Origin: Paraburkholderia terricola
GTDB taxonomy: Bacteria > Pseudomonadota > Gammaproteobacteria > Burkholderiales > Burkholderiaceae
Assembly: GCF_900142195.1 (NCBI RefSeq)
Contig: NZ_FRAB01000005.1
Location: forward strand, 1 to 64,000
Length of the DNA stretch: 64,000 nt
Direction of reading: 5' to 3'
Part shown: in pieces, positions 35,763 through 44,519 of the stretch
Position numbering within the stretch: the stretch's first letter is position 1
How the letters are laid out: each line of letters starts with the position of its first letter
The notes under the pieces: generated by a model
Database searches by the model: none
Told to the model about the DNA's origin: nothing
The model's input: only the letters and a program-made list of their open reading frames with translations
Translations under genes and position numbers: made by a program

Positions 35763-37222
35763 CACATGTCCCAATCGAAATCGTCGAGCGGCGCGTTTTC
35801 CGTGCGGCTCACGCGCGCCGCACGGCGTCCGCTCGCGGCCTTGGCCGCAGCCGAACCGGCCGAACTCGCCGCGCCCGCCGCGCCCATCGGAGCACCCGCC
35901 GACGCGGAACGCGCATACGCCGAAGCCGCCGCCTGCGCAGCCGCCGCGGCGCCCGCATCGGCTGCGCCCATGACAGGCGCGCCGCCGCCGATCTCGCGAA
36001 TCGTCAAGCCGTTCAGTTCGATGCCCGCCGCCGCGAGCCGCTGACGAAAACTCTCGCCCTGCTGCGCGAGCCGCGCCGCGCCGCCGGGGCTCGCCTGCAC
36101 GCGCGCCGTGAGCCGAGTGCCGATCAGCGTCAGATCCGCATCGACGGTGCCGAGCGTCGGCAGCGACAGCGTCAGACGCGTGCGCCACGGATGGTCGTCC
36201 TCGCTCGCGGCGCCGCCGCCGCTGCGGTCCCATTCGTCGCCTTCCTGCTCGATGGTCCAATCGAGCTTGGCGCCCGGCCACGCCTCGCCGGTCCAGCGAA
36301 ACTGCCCGGTCGCGAGCAGATCCAGTTGCTGACGCACCAGCGACACGGTCGCCGGGTGAACCGCCGCCGCCATCGATTGCGGATTCTGCGACGCGCCGCC
36401 GTCGGCGGGCTGCGCGGCCGCGCCGTGCGGATTGGCGTGCGCGGGCTGGCCGTTCAGGTCGGAAAGCGAACTCGCCAGCACCTCGCCGGCCACGAAACGG
36501 GCGGCCTGCGCGGTCTGGATCGAGGGCATCGCGCGAGCTGCGGCGTTGGCATCCAGCGCGCCATTCGGCGCGGCGCCCGTGCCTTGCCGCGTGGCGGGAT
36601 TGGCGGGCGACGCGTCCCCGGCGTCGTTCGCCCAGTCGAGCGGCAATTGCGCGGCGGCGGCCACCAGCTTGTTCTGCGCCTCGCCGGCAAGCGTCGCGGG
36701 CGAACGCTGTCCCGCCAGCCATTGCGCGAGATGCGCTTCGTAGAAAAGACCGCTGTCGCCGACCGTCTGTTCGAGCGCCGCCGCAAGCGCCGCGACCGGC
36801 ACCTGGGCCGCCGCCACATGGGCGGTGGCCGCCGTCGCGGCGGTGTTCGGATTGGCGGTCGAAGCGGTTGGGGTGTTGGTCGAGTTCGCGGCACTACCGG
36901 CAGCCGGCGTATCAAACAGCGGCAAGCCCACTTCGACATCGAGCGCGGGTGCGGCGGGCCAGATGGGCATCTGGCCGAGTACAGCGGGGGTCGCCTCGCC
37001 GCCCGAGCGCACGATCGCGTTGAGCGCGAGCGCGACGGCGGACAGCGCGGTTTGCGCGGAAGGCTGCGGCGCGGGCGTGCCAACGGGAGGCGCGGTGGTC
37101 GGCGCGGTGTCGACGCCCGCCGCGCCGGTTTGCGACGCGGCCGCGCTGCCGGGCGCGATATTGAGCAGACTGTCGACCCGGCTCGCGAGCACCGAAGTAA
37201 GGGCCGTGTCGATTCCGTTCAT
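35762..37222 (-). CDS. FliK-like flagellar hook-length control protein (second copy)
   Basis: 486 aa. The N-terminal two thirds are Ala/Pro/Thr-rich low complexity. The C-terminal part has a Flg_hook-like domain around LDWTIEQEGDEWD, RTRLTLSLPTLGTVDADLTL, AARLAQQGESFRQRLAAAGIELNGLTI at about residues 310-410, then an Ala/Ser-rich tail. It differs from the other FliK at 44.5-46.0 kb and is translationally coupled to the FlhB-like gene. The same FliK-like plus FlhB-like pairing occurs in other phyla. It may act as a second substrate-specificity ruler or an auxiliary secreted factor; this is inference. Confidence 0.8.
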   Translation of the reverse strand: MNGIDTALTSVLASRVDSLLNIAPGSAAASQTGAAGVDTAPTTAPPVGTPAPQPSAQTALSAVALALNAIVRSGGEATPAVLGQMPIWPAAPALDVEVGLPLFDTPAAGSAANSTNTPTASTANPNTAATAATAHVAAAQVPVAALAAALEQTVGDSGLFYEAHLAQWLAGQRSPATLAGEAQNKLVAAAAQLPLDWANDAGDASPANPATRQGTGAAPNGALDANAAARAMPSIQTAQAARFVAGEVLASSLSDLNGQPAHANPHGAAAQPADGGASQNPQSMAAAVHPATVSLVRQQLDLLATGQFRWTGEAWPGAKLDWTIEQEGDEWDRSGGGAASEDDHPWRTRLTLSLPTLGTVDADLTLIGTRLTARVQASPGGAARLAQQGESFRQRLAAAGIELNGLTIREIGGGAPVMGAADAGAAAAAQAAASAYARSASAGAPMGAAGAASSAGSAAAKAASGRRAARVSRTENAPLDDFDWDM

Positions 37223-37315
37223 GCCGGTTCCTTGGTCACATTGGCGGCAGCGCGCTCAACCGCATGCGGTCGGCGGATTCATGCGAGAAAGCCGTCGCGG
37301 CGTCGGCGCGCACAC

Positions 37316-37642
37316 TCAGCGCGCGCCGTACAACTCCTTGAGCAGGCGAGTCGGCCGTCCGGCGAACAGCGCCGACAGCGTCGCCATGCGCGGATTCGCC
37401 AGATCGCGGATCGCCGCGTCGTCCGCGAGAATCTGCCGGATCAGCGCGTATTTGCGCAGGCGCTCGGCTTCATCCAGCTTCACGCCGTTTTCCGCGTCCC
37501 GCAGCGCCTCCACCAGGTTCCGGTACTCCTCCTGCAGGAGCACCAGATCGTTCCACAGGGCGCGCCGGGCGGCTGTCAGCATGCGGCGGGAAATCGCTGC
37601 AATCGCCTCGTAGCGGGCGAAATATTCTGCGTTCGATGTCAT
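37316..37642 (-). CDS. fliT: Flagellar export chaperone FliT-like
   Basis: 108 aa, all-alpha, beginning MTSNAEYFARYEAIAAIS. The helical bundle and C-terminal acidic/basic pattern are compatible with FliT, the chaperone of the filament cap FliD and modulator of FlhDC in enterics. Sequence similarity in this family is low, so assignment rests on size, composition and position directly after fliS. Its ATG overlaps the fliS stop (ATGA). The long open frame upstream is a shadow of fliS. Confidence 0.75.
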   Translation of the reverse strand: MTSNAEYFARYEAIAAISRRMLTAARRALWNDLVLLQEEYRNLVEALRDAENGVKLDEAERLRKYALIRQILADDAAIRDLANPRMATLSALFAGRPTRLLKELYGAR

Positions 37643-38073
37643 CTCATGCTTTCCGCGGCCGGCTGGGCTGCCATCCGCGCGATCTCCGGGGCAATCCCGA
37701 TCCAGGCCTCTTCGAGCGTCGCGAGCAGGCCATCCACCTCGACCAGCATTGCTTCGCTCTGTTTGATGTTGGCTTCGAGCAGCCGGCGCGTCATATAGCT
37801 GTACAACGCGTCCAACCGCTCCGCAATCTCGCCGCCCGCCTCGAGGTTGAGCGACTGCTGCAGCCCGCTTTCGACGATCTGAATCGCCTTGCCGACCGCC
37901 TCGCCACGCGCCGGCACGTTGCCCTGCTGCAAATGCATGCGCGCTTGCGCAATGGCCTGCCGGGCCCCTTGATACAACATCACGATCAGACGATGCGGAC
38001 TCGCGCCCATCACCCCTGTCTCGACGCCGACGCGAGCGTACGCATTGGCTCCAGAGTGTCCTGGGGAAAACAT
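37639..38073 (-). CDS. fliS: Flagellar export chaperone FliS
   Basis: 144 aa. It carries FliS hallmarks: AYARVGVETGVMGASPHRLIVMLY near the N-terminus, AIQIVESGLQQSLNLEAGGEIAERLDALYSYMTRRLLEAN in the middle, and a helix at the end. It binds flagellin C-termini in the cytoplasm and prevents premature assembly. A sigma-28-like promoter lies about 85 bp upstream, matching late-class expression. Confidence 0.93.
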   Translation of the reverse strand: MFSPGHSGANAYARVGVETGVMGASPHRLIVMLYQGARQAIAQARMHLQQGNVPARGEAVGKAIQIVESGLQQSLNLEAGGEIAERLDALYSYMTRRLLEANIKQSEAMLVEVDGLLATLEEAWIGIAPEIARMAAQPAAESMR

Positions 38074-38158
38074 CGGCGCTCCTCCTCTCTTGCACTGTGG
38101 TTGGTCGCGGCACCCCGTCCGGGTACGTCGCCGCGCCCCGATTCATGCCTGTATCTGG

Positions 38159-38186
38159 TTATCGGATAGGCGGCGGAAAAGCTTTA
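38159..38186 (-). promoter_or_regulatory. Sigma-28 promoter candidate for fliS-fliT
   Basis: On the minus strand TAAAGCTT (38179-38186), a 12-bp spacer and TCCGATAA (38159-38166) match the FliA consensus TAAAGTTT-N11-GCCGATAA at 7 of 8 positions in each half, with one extra spacer base. It lies 86 bp upstream of the fliS start. Confidence 0.7.
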
Positions 38187-38302
38187 GGCCAGCGTAAGGA
38201 GGATCGAGGGGGCCGGGTGGCGCGGCCGGCAGCGGCCGCATGGCGGGCGCGCGGGCAGCGTGGCTCGGGCGGGCCGAACAGCCTTGCCGCCCGAAACACG
38301 GT

Positions 38303-38638
38303 TCAGACTTGCATCTGCATGATGTCGTTATAGGCGGACACCAGTTTGTTGCGCACCTGCAAGCCGAACTGGAAGCCGACGTTGGCCTTCTGCATGTCGA
38401 CCATCACGTCGTTCAGCGACACGTTCGACGCGCCGAGTTCGAACGCCTGCGATTCGCCGATCGCCTTGGTCTGATCGCCGCTGATCTTGTCGAGCGACGC
38501 CTTCAGCGCGGAGGCGAAACCGCTGGGGGTCGCCGCGCCGGACTGGCCGGCCACCGGGCTGCCGCCGCCGGCCGCTTGGGCCGCCAGCGACTGCATCTGT
38601 TGCAGCGCCGACGAGAGCGCGTTCACGGGCAAAGTCAT
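38303..38638 (-). CDS. fliE: Flagellar hook-basal body complex protein FliE
   Basis: 111 aa. The junction protein between MS ring and rod. The C-terminal half holds the family pattern: [42 protein letters not shown] end. The N-terminal part is Gly/Ala-rich. The start is the ATG at 38638 with GGAG upstream; a longer frame adds a Cys/Arg-rich peptide. It is divergent from fliF across 237 bp holding promoter-like elements. Confidence 0.93.
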   Translation of the reverse strand: MTLPVNALSSALQQMQSLAAQAAGGGSPVAGQSGAATPSGFASALKASLDKISGDQTKAIGESQAFELGASNVSLNDVMVDMQKANVGFQFGLQVRNKLVSAYNDIMQMQV

Positions 38639-38693
38639 GTTCTCTCCAGGGAATGACGACCGGCATGCGAGAAACCGTGCCGATCTGGACGAA

Positions 38694-38785
38694 AGCATAG
38701 CAGCGGCCCCCGCGCGAAAGCCCCCAAACTAGGGGGAAAACCCGGCTCTATTCAAGCAATCGGGTCGGGCCGCCCTGCGGATAAT
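38694..38785. promoter_or_regulatory. Divergent fliE/fliF control region
   Basis: The palindrome CCCCCAAACTAGGGGG lies at 38721-38736. For fliE, TATGCT (complement of 38694-38699) lies 21 bp beyond it. For fliF, GATAAT (38780-38785) lies 43 bp beyond. Neither -10 has a good -35, as expected for FlhDC-activated class II genes. A very similar palindrome lies upstream of the ycgR-like gene at 56098-56114. Confidence 0.45.
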
Positions 38786-38875
38786 TTCAACGGTGAAAGT
38801 CTCTGTCCATACGCCCGCCGACCTCGGCGCCGCCACGCGACAGAAACGCAAAGGCATCCCGGAGATACCCGACGC

Positions 38876-40669
38876 ATGGATTCGTCAGCCAACTCTTTGA
38901 TCAACCCCGACGCCCGCATGGGGCTGGCCGGCGCGCAGCCCGGCGCCGGCACGGCCGGCCCCGGCCAGTCCGGCGCCGCCGCGGACCTCGGCGGACTGGG
39001 GAGCACCCTCGGCGGCAATTTCGGCCAGCGCCTGTCGGGCCTCGCGCAAATGCGCGGCAACCCGCGCGCGCCGCTGATCTTCGCGGTCGCGCTGCTGGTC
39101 GCCATCGTGGCGGGCCTGTTCCTGTGGTCGCGCGCGCCGGACTACAAGGTGCTCTACAGCAATCTGTCGGATCGCGACGGCGGCGCCATCATCACCGCGC
39201 TCCAGCAGGCCAACATTCCTTACAAGTTCTCCGAAGCCGGCGGCGCGATCCTCGTGCCGGCCGAGCAGGTGCACGAAATGCGTCTGCGGCTCGCCTCGCT
39301 GGGCTTGCCCAAGAGCGGCTCGGTCGGCTTCGAATTGATGGACAACCAGAAGTTCGGCATCAGCCAGTTCGCCGAGCAGATCAACTATCAGCGCTCGCTG
39401 GAAGGCGAGCTGGAGCGCACGATCCAGTCGATTTCGACGGTGAAGTCGGCGCGCGTGCATCTGGCGATTCCGAAGCCCTCCGTGTTCGTGCGCGACAAGG
39501 AAGCGCCGTCGGCCTCCGTGCTGGTGAACCTCTACCCCGGCCGCGCGCTCGACGAGGGCCAGGTGCTGGCGATCACCCATATGGTGGCGTCGGCGGTGCC
39601 GGACATGCCGGTGAAAGGCGTGACTATTCTCGACCAGGACGGCAACCTGCTGACGCAGCCGTCCACCGGCAGCGGGCTCGACGCCTCGCAACTGAAGTAC
39701 CGCCAGCAGATCGAGCGCAGCACCCAGCAGCGCATCGACGCGATCCTCGCGCCGCTGTTCGGCTCGGGCAACGCGCATTCGCAGGTCAGCGCCGACATCG
39801 ACTTCTCGCACAGCGAGCAGACCTCGGAGAACTACGGCCCGAACGGCAACCCGCAACAGGCGGCGATCCGCAGCCAGCAATCGAGCACCGCCACCGAACT
39901 GGCGCAAGCCGGCGCCTCGGGCGTGCCGGGCGCGCTGTCGAACCAGCCGCCGCAGCCGGCTTCCGCGCCGATCAATGCGCCGGTCGGCGCGAGCGGCGTG
40001 ACGACCACGCCGGTCAGCGACCGCAAGGATTCGACCACCAACTACGAGCTCGACAAAACGGTGCGCCACCTCGAACAGCCGATGGGCGGCATCAAGCGTC
40101 TGTCCGTGGCCGTGGTGGTCAACTATCTGCGCGTGGTCGACGCCAAGGGCCACGCGACGATGCAGCCGGTCACCGCCGACAAGCTCGCCCAGGTCAACCA
40201 GTTGGTGAAGGACGCGATGGGCTTCGACGCGGCGCGCGGCGACTCGGTCAACGTGGTCAACAGCCCGTTCACCGCCGACCTCGACCCGAACGCCGACGTG
40301 CCGTGGTGGCGCACCCCCGACATGATCGCGCTCGCCAAGCAGATCGCCACGTATCTCGGCATCGGCGCGGTCGCCCTGTTCCTCTACTTCGTGATGGTGA
40401 AGCCGGCGCTGCGCCGCGCTTTCCCGCCGCCGGAGCCGGTCGCCGCCGCGGCGCTGCCGTCGCCGGACGAGCCGGTCCTGCTGGACGGCATTCCCGCCGC
40501 CGAGCGCGAGGGCGCGGTGGTCGAGCTGGAAGCCGACAACGAGAAGCTCGCGCTCGAACACGCAAGACACAAATATGAGCGGAACCTGGAATTCGCGCGC
40601 AGCATCGCGCGCCAGGATCCGAAGATCGTTGCAACCGTCGTGAAAAATTGGGTGTCCGATGAGCGCTGA
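38876..40669 (+). CDS. fliF: Flagellar MS-ring protein FliF
   Basis: 597 aa inner-membrane ring protein. Spans lie at about 62-84 (LIFAVALLVAIVAGLFLW) and about 485-508. Between them are the ring-building motifs YKVLYSNLSDRDGGAIITAL, RSLEGELERTI and ARVHLAIPKPSVFVRDKEAPSAS. The cytoplasmic C-terminus, RNLEFARSIARQDPKIVATVVKNWV, is the FliG-binding tail. The stop overlaps the fliG start. First gene of a long plus-strand operon. Confidence 0.97.
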   Translation: MDSSANSLINPDARMGLAGAQPGAGTAGPGQSGAAADLGGLGSTLGGNFGQRLSGLAQMRGNPRAPLIFAVALLVAIVAGLFLWSRAPDYKVLYSNLSDRDGGAIITALQQANIPYKFSEAGGAILVPAEQVHEMRLRLASLGLPKSGSVGFELMDNQKFGISQFAEQINYQRSLEGELERTIQSISTVKSARVHLAIPKPSVFVRDKEAPSASVLVNLYPGRALDEGQVLAITHMVASAVPDMPVKGVTILDQDGNLLTQPSTGSGLDASQLKYRQQIERSTQQRIDAILAPLFGSGNAHSQVSADIDFSHSEQTSENYGPNGNPQQAAIRSQQSSTATELAQAGASGVPGALSNQPPQPASAPINAPVGASGVTTTPVSDRKDSTTNYELDKTVRHLEQPMGGIKRLSVAVVVNYLRVVDAKGHATMQPVTADKLAQVNQLVKDAMGFDAARGDSVNVVNSPFTADLDPNADVPWWRTPDMIALAKQIATYLGIGAVALFLYFVMVKPALRRAFPPPEPVAAAALPSPDEPVLLDGIPAAEREGAVVELEADNEKLALEHARHKYERNLEFARSIARQDPKIVATVVKNWVSDER

Positions 40670-41654
40670 AGGCGTAATGAAGAGCGCGCTCCTGCTGATG
40701 TCGATCGGCGAGGAAGAAGCCGCGCAGGTGTTCAAGTTCCTCGGGCCGCGCGAGGTCCAGAAGATCGGCGTGACGATGGCCGCGCTGAAGAACATCACGC
40801 GTGAACAGATCGACGACGTCCTGCAGGAGTTCGTGCGCGAGGCCGAGAAGCATACGGCGCTGTCGCTCGATTCGAGCGACTACATCCGCTCGGTGCTGAC
40901 CAAGGCGCTCGGCGACGACAAGGCCGGCGCGATCATCGACCGGATCCTGCAAGGCAGCGATACCAGCGGTATCGAGGGCCTCAAGTGGATGGATTCGGCG
41001 GCGGTGGCCGAGCTCATCAAGAACGAGCACCCGCAGATCATCGCGACCATCCTCGTGCACCTGGACCGCGATCAGGCCTCGGAGATCGTCGCCTGCTTCA
41101 CCGACCGGCTGCGCAACGACGTGCTGCTGCGCATCGCGACGCTCGACGGCATCCAGCCGGCCGCGCTGCGCGAACTCGACGATGTGCTCACGGGTCTCCT
41201 GTCCGGCAGCGACAACCTGAAGCGCAGCCCGATGGGCGGCATTCGCACGGCGGCGGAAATTCTCAACTTCATGTCGAGCAATCACGAGGAAGGCGTCATC
41301 GAGAACGTTCGCCAGTACGACGCCGAACTCGCGCAGAAGATCATCGACCAGATGTTCGTGTTCGAGAACCTGCTCGACCTGGAAGACCGCGCGATCCAGT
41401 TGCTGCTGAAGGAAGTCGAGTCCGAGGCGCTGATCATTTCTCTGAAGGGCGCGCCGCCCGCGCTGCGCCAGAAGTTCCTCTCGAACATGTCGCAGCGTGC
41501 CGCCGAACTGCTCGCCGAAGACCTCGACGCGCGCGGCCCGGTGCGCGTCTCCGAAGTCGAGACGCAGCAGCGCCGCATCCTGCAGATCGTGCGCAACCTC
41601 GCGGAAAGCGGCCAGATCGTGCTAGGCGGCAAGGCGGAAGATGCGTATGTCTAA
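40659..41654 (+). CDS. fliG: Flagellar motor switch protein FliG
   Basis: 331 aa. The N-terminal domain (KSALLLMSIGEEEAAQVFKF) binds FliF. The middle domain holds EHPQIIATILVHLDRDQASEIV (the EHPQ-type motif). The C-terminal torque helix carries VFENLLDLEDRAIQLLLKEV with the charged residues that contact MotA. The start overlaps the fliF end (ATGAGCGCTGA). Confidence 0.97.
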   Translation: MSAEGVMKSALLLMSIGEEEAAQVFKFLGPREVQKIGVTMAALKNITREQIDDVLQEFVREAEKHTALSLDSSDYIRSVLTKALGDDKAGAIIDRILQGSDTSGIEGLKWMDSAAVAELIKNEHPQIIATILVHLDRDQASEIVACFTDRLRNDVLLRIATLDGIQPAALRELDDVLTGLLSGSDNLKRSPMGGIRTAAEILNFMSSNHEEGVIENVRQYDAELAQKIIDQMFVFENLLDLEDRAIQLLLKEVESEALIISLKGAPPALRQKFLSNMSQRAAELLAEDLDARGPVRVSEVETQQRRILQIVRNLAESGQIVLGGKAEDAYV

Positions 41655-42324
41655 TCGCAACTCCACGGCGAAGGAACGGCTCTCGGCCTACCAGCGCTGG
41701 GAGATGGCCTCGTTCGATCCGGCGCCGCCCGCGCCGCCCGAACCCGAAGTCGACGACGGCGCGTTCGAAGCCGAACTCGAACGGCTGCGCGAGGCCGCGC
41801 ACGCGCAGGGCATCGCGTCGGGGCACGTGGCCGGCCAGGCGCTCGGCTACCAGGCCGGTTATGACCAGGGTCATGCGCAGGGCTTCGAGCAAGGCCAGAG
41901 CGAAGCGCGCGAACAGGCGGCGCAGTTGGCCGCGCTCGCGCAAACCTTCAAGGCCGCGCTCGACGGCGCGCAGGGTGCGATCTCCGAAACGCTGGTCGCG
42001 CTCGCGCTGGACATCGCGCAACAGGTCGTGCGCCAGCACGTGCAGCACGATCCGACCGCGCTGATCGCCGCCGCGCGCGAGGTGCTGGCCGCCGAGCCCG
42101 CGCTGCTCGGCGCGCCCGCACTGATCGTGAGCCCCGCCGATCTGCCGGTCGTCGAAGCCTATCTGCTGGAAGAACTGCAAACGCGGGGCTGGACCGTGCG
42201 CACCGATCCGTCGGTGGAGCGCGGGGGCTGCCGCGCGCAAGCCGGCTCCGGCGAAGTGGACGCCGGCATCGACACGCGCTGGGAGCGCGTCGCCGCCGCA
42301 CTCGGCAAGGTGAGCACATGGTGA
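41647..42324 (+). CDS. fliH: Flagellar assembly protein FliH
   Basis: 225 aa. Negative regulator and stator of the FliI export ATPase. It has an N-terminal [14 protein letters not shown] Trp motif and then Gly-rich GxxxG repeats ([20 protein letters not shown]) typical of FliH. The C-terminal half, [22 protein letters not shown], resembles V-type E subunits. I prefer the ATG at 41647 over 41641 because GGAAG lies 6 nt upstream of the former. It overlaps fliG and fliI. Confidence 0.9.
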   Translation: MSNRNSTAKERLSAYQRWEMASFDPAPPAPPEPEVDDGAFEAELERLREAAHAQGIASGHVAGQALGYQAGYDQGHAQGFEQGQSEAREQAAQLAALAQTFKAALDGAQGAISETLVALALDIAQQVVRQHVQHDPTALIAAAREVLAAEPALLGAPALIVSPADLPVVEAYLLEELQTRGWTVRTDPSVERGGCRAQAGSGEVDAGIDTRWERVAAALGKVSTW

Positions 42325-44009
42325 AGCCGACGATCGAGGAAATCCGCGCCAGCGATCTGACGCCGCTCGAACGCGAGCTCGCGCTGGCGTCGTTCGGCGC
42401 CGAGGCGCTGGCGGAAGAACCGGCGGCGGCCACGCCCGCCGCGGCCGCGGTCGCGGCCATCGACGCCGCGTTGCGCGATGAGGCGGCGGGCCATCTCACG
42501 ACGGGCACGACGGGCACCTCGGGCGCATCGGCGCGCCGCGAATCCGCCACGTCGAACGTTGCGTTGAACGCGGCCTCGCGCGCCGCTTCGACCGTTGCCG
42601 CGCATGCGCCCTACGATCCCGCGCTCGACAGCAATCCGCACATGCAAGCCTGGCGCGGCAAGCTCGACGCGCTGCGCGCGCGCAACGCGATCGCCAAGCC
42701 GATGCGCGCCTGCGGCCGGCTGACGCGCGCCGCCGGCCTCGTGCTCGAAGCCGTCGGCCTGCGTCTGTCGGTGGGCGCCGAAGTGATGATCGAACTGCCG
42801 CCCGGCAGTTCGCTGCCGATGGCCGAAGCCGAAGTGGTCGGCTTCTCCGGCGACAAGCTGTTTCTGATGCCGACCACCGAGGTGATCGGCCTTCTGCCCG
42901 GCGCGCGCGTCTATCCGCTCGAAAGCGCGCCGATCGCCGACCCGATGGCGGGCGCGAAGCGCCTGCCGGTCGGCTGGGAATTGCTCGGCCGCGTGCTGGA
43001 CGCGTCCGGCCGGCCGCTCGACGGCCTGGGTCCGCTCGGCGCGCACGCCGATGCGCCGCTGTCCGCGCCGGTCATCAATCCGCTGAACCGCGAACCGATT
43101 CACAAGGTGCTCGACGTCGGCGTGCGCGCGATCAACGCGCTGCTGACCGTGGGCCGCGGCCAGCGGATGGGCCTCTTCGCCGGGTCGGGCGTCGGCAAAT
43201 CGGTGCTGCTCGGCACGATGGCGCGCTACACCAGCGCCGAGGTGATCGTGATCGGCCTGATCGGCGAACGCGGCCGCGAAGTGAAGGAATTCATCGAACA
43301 GATTCTCGGCGAGGAAGGTCTCGCGCGCTCGGTGGTGATCGCCGCGCCCGCCGACGTCTCGCCGCTTCTGCGGATGCAGGCCGCGTCGTATTCCACCTCG
43401 CTCGCCGAATATTTCCGCGATCAGGGCAAGCACGTGCTGCTGCTGATGGATTCGCTGACCCGTTACGCGATGGCGCAGCGCGAGATCGCGCTCGCCGTGG
43501 GCGAGCCGCCCGCCACCAAGGGCTATCCGCCTTCGGTGTTCGCCAAGCTGCCGGCGCTCGTCGAGCGCACCGGCAACGGCCCGGCGGGCGGCGGCTCGAT
43601 CACCGCGTTCTATACGGTGCTCACCGAGGGCGACGACCAGCAGGACCCGATCGCCGACTCCGCGCGGGCGATTCTCGACGGCCACATCGTGCTGTCGCGC
43701 TCGCTCGCCGAGGCCGGCCACTATCCGGCAATCGACATCGAAGCGTCGATTAGCCGGGCAATGACAGCGCTGATCGACGATAACCATCTCGACAAAACGC
43801 GTATGTTCAAGCAGATGCTGTCGCGCTATCAGCGCAACCGCGATCTGATCAACGTGGGCGCTTATTCGAGCGGGCGCGACGCGCTGCTCGACCGCGCGAT
43901 CGCGCTGTATCCGCGGATGGAAGCCTTCCTGCAGCAAGGTTTTCGCGAGTGCGCGAACTTTGAACCGAGTCTCGCGATGCTGGACGCGCTGTTTGCCCAA
44001 GGAGCCTGA
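42318..44009 (+). CDS. fliI: Flagellum-specific ATP synthase FliI
   Basis: 563 aa, export ATPase. Walker [16 protein letters not shown] is at about residues 285-299, Walker [19 protein letters not shown] at about 373-390, and [20 protein letters not shown] follows, a FliI/YscN signature. Compared with the usual 440-470 residues there are about 100 extra at the N-terminus, Ala-rich and poorly conserved; the canonical part seems to begin near [21 protein letters not shown] overlap with fliH. Confidence 0.95.
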   Translation: MVKPTIEEIRASDLTPLERELALASFGAEALAEEPAAATPAAAAVAAIDAALRDEAAGHLTTGTTGTSGASARRESATSNVALNAASRAASTVAAHAPYDPALDSNPHMQAWRGKLDALRARNAIAKPMRACGRLTRAAGLVLEAVGLRLSVGAEVMIELPPGSSLPMAEAEVVGFSGDKLFLMPTTEVIGLLPGARVYPLESAPIADPMAGAKRLPVGWELLGRVLDASGRPLDGLGPLGAHADAPLSAPVINPLNREPIHKVLDVGVRAINALLTVGRGQRMGLFAGSGVGKSVLLGTMARYTSAEVIVIGLIGERGREVKEFIEQILGEEGLARSVVIAAPADVSPLLRMQAASYSTSLAEYFRDQGKHVLLLMDSLTRYAMAQREIALAVGEPPATKGYPPSVFAKLPALVERTGNGPAGGGSITAFYTVLTEGDDQQDPIADSARAILDGHIVLSRSLAEAGHYPAIDIEASISRAMTALIDDNHLDKTRMFKQMLSRYQRNRDLINVGAYSSGRDALLDRAIALYPRMEAFLQQGFRECANFEPSLAMLDALFAQGA

Positions 44010-44011
44010 CC

Positions 44012-44461
44012 ATGGCGAAACACTTTCCGATCAAGACGCTCATCGGCCTCGCTCAGGACGATGTCGACGCCGCCGCGCAGCGGCTCGGCCGCGCGCAGCG
44101 CGAGCGCAACGACGTGGAGGCGCAGCTCGACGCGCTGGTGCAGTACCGCGACGAATATCACGCGCGCTTCACCGCGACCGCGCAGACGGGCATGCCCGCC
44201 GGCAACATGCGCAATTTCCAGGCGTTCATCGACACGCTCGACGCCGCCATCGAACAGCAGCGCAACCTGCTGGTGACGGCCAACGCGCGCGTCGAGGCCG
44301 CCAAGCCCGACTGGCAGCGTCAGAAGCAGAAGCTCGGCTCCTATGAGGTGCTGCAGGCGCGCGGTGAAGCCGCCGAAGCGAAAACCACGGCGCGGCGCGA
44401 TCAGCGCGACGCCGACGAACACGCCGCCCGAATTCTGAGGATGCGCGCCGAAGGCGCATGA
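44012..44461 (+). CDS. fliJ: Flagellar export protein FliJ
   Basis: 149 aa, an antiparallel coiled-coil resembling the F1 gamma subunit that couples FliI to the FlhA gate. It begins AKHFPIKTLIGLAQDDVDAA and is rich in Gln/Arg/Ala heptads, with QRQKQKLGSYEVLQARGEA in the second helix. It starts 2 bp after fliI. Confidence 0.92.
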   Translation: MAKHFPIKTLIGLAQDDVDAAAQRLGRAQRERNDVEAQLDALVQYRDEYHARFTATAQTGMPAGNMRNFQAFIDTLDAAIEQQRNLLVTANARVEAAKPDWQRQKQKLGSYEVLQARGEAAEAKTTARRDQRDADEHAARILRMRAEGA

Positions 44462-44519
44462 CGCACGCGCGCCGCCTCGACTACTGAACACACCGTTTGA
44501 CGGATTGACAGGATTTCCT

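Noticed and set aside
36822-37222. Ala/Thr repeats in the FliK-like protein as a possible surface adhesin
   Set aside because: The C-terminal hook-length-like domain and flagellar context explain it better; low complexity is normal for FliK.
38885-40798. A 637-codon open frame opposite fliF
   Set aside because: Antisense shadow rich in Arg/His/Asp with no domain; fliF is certain.
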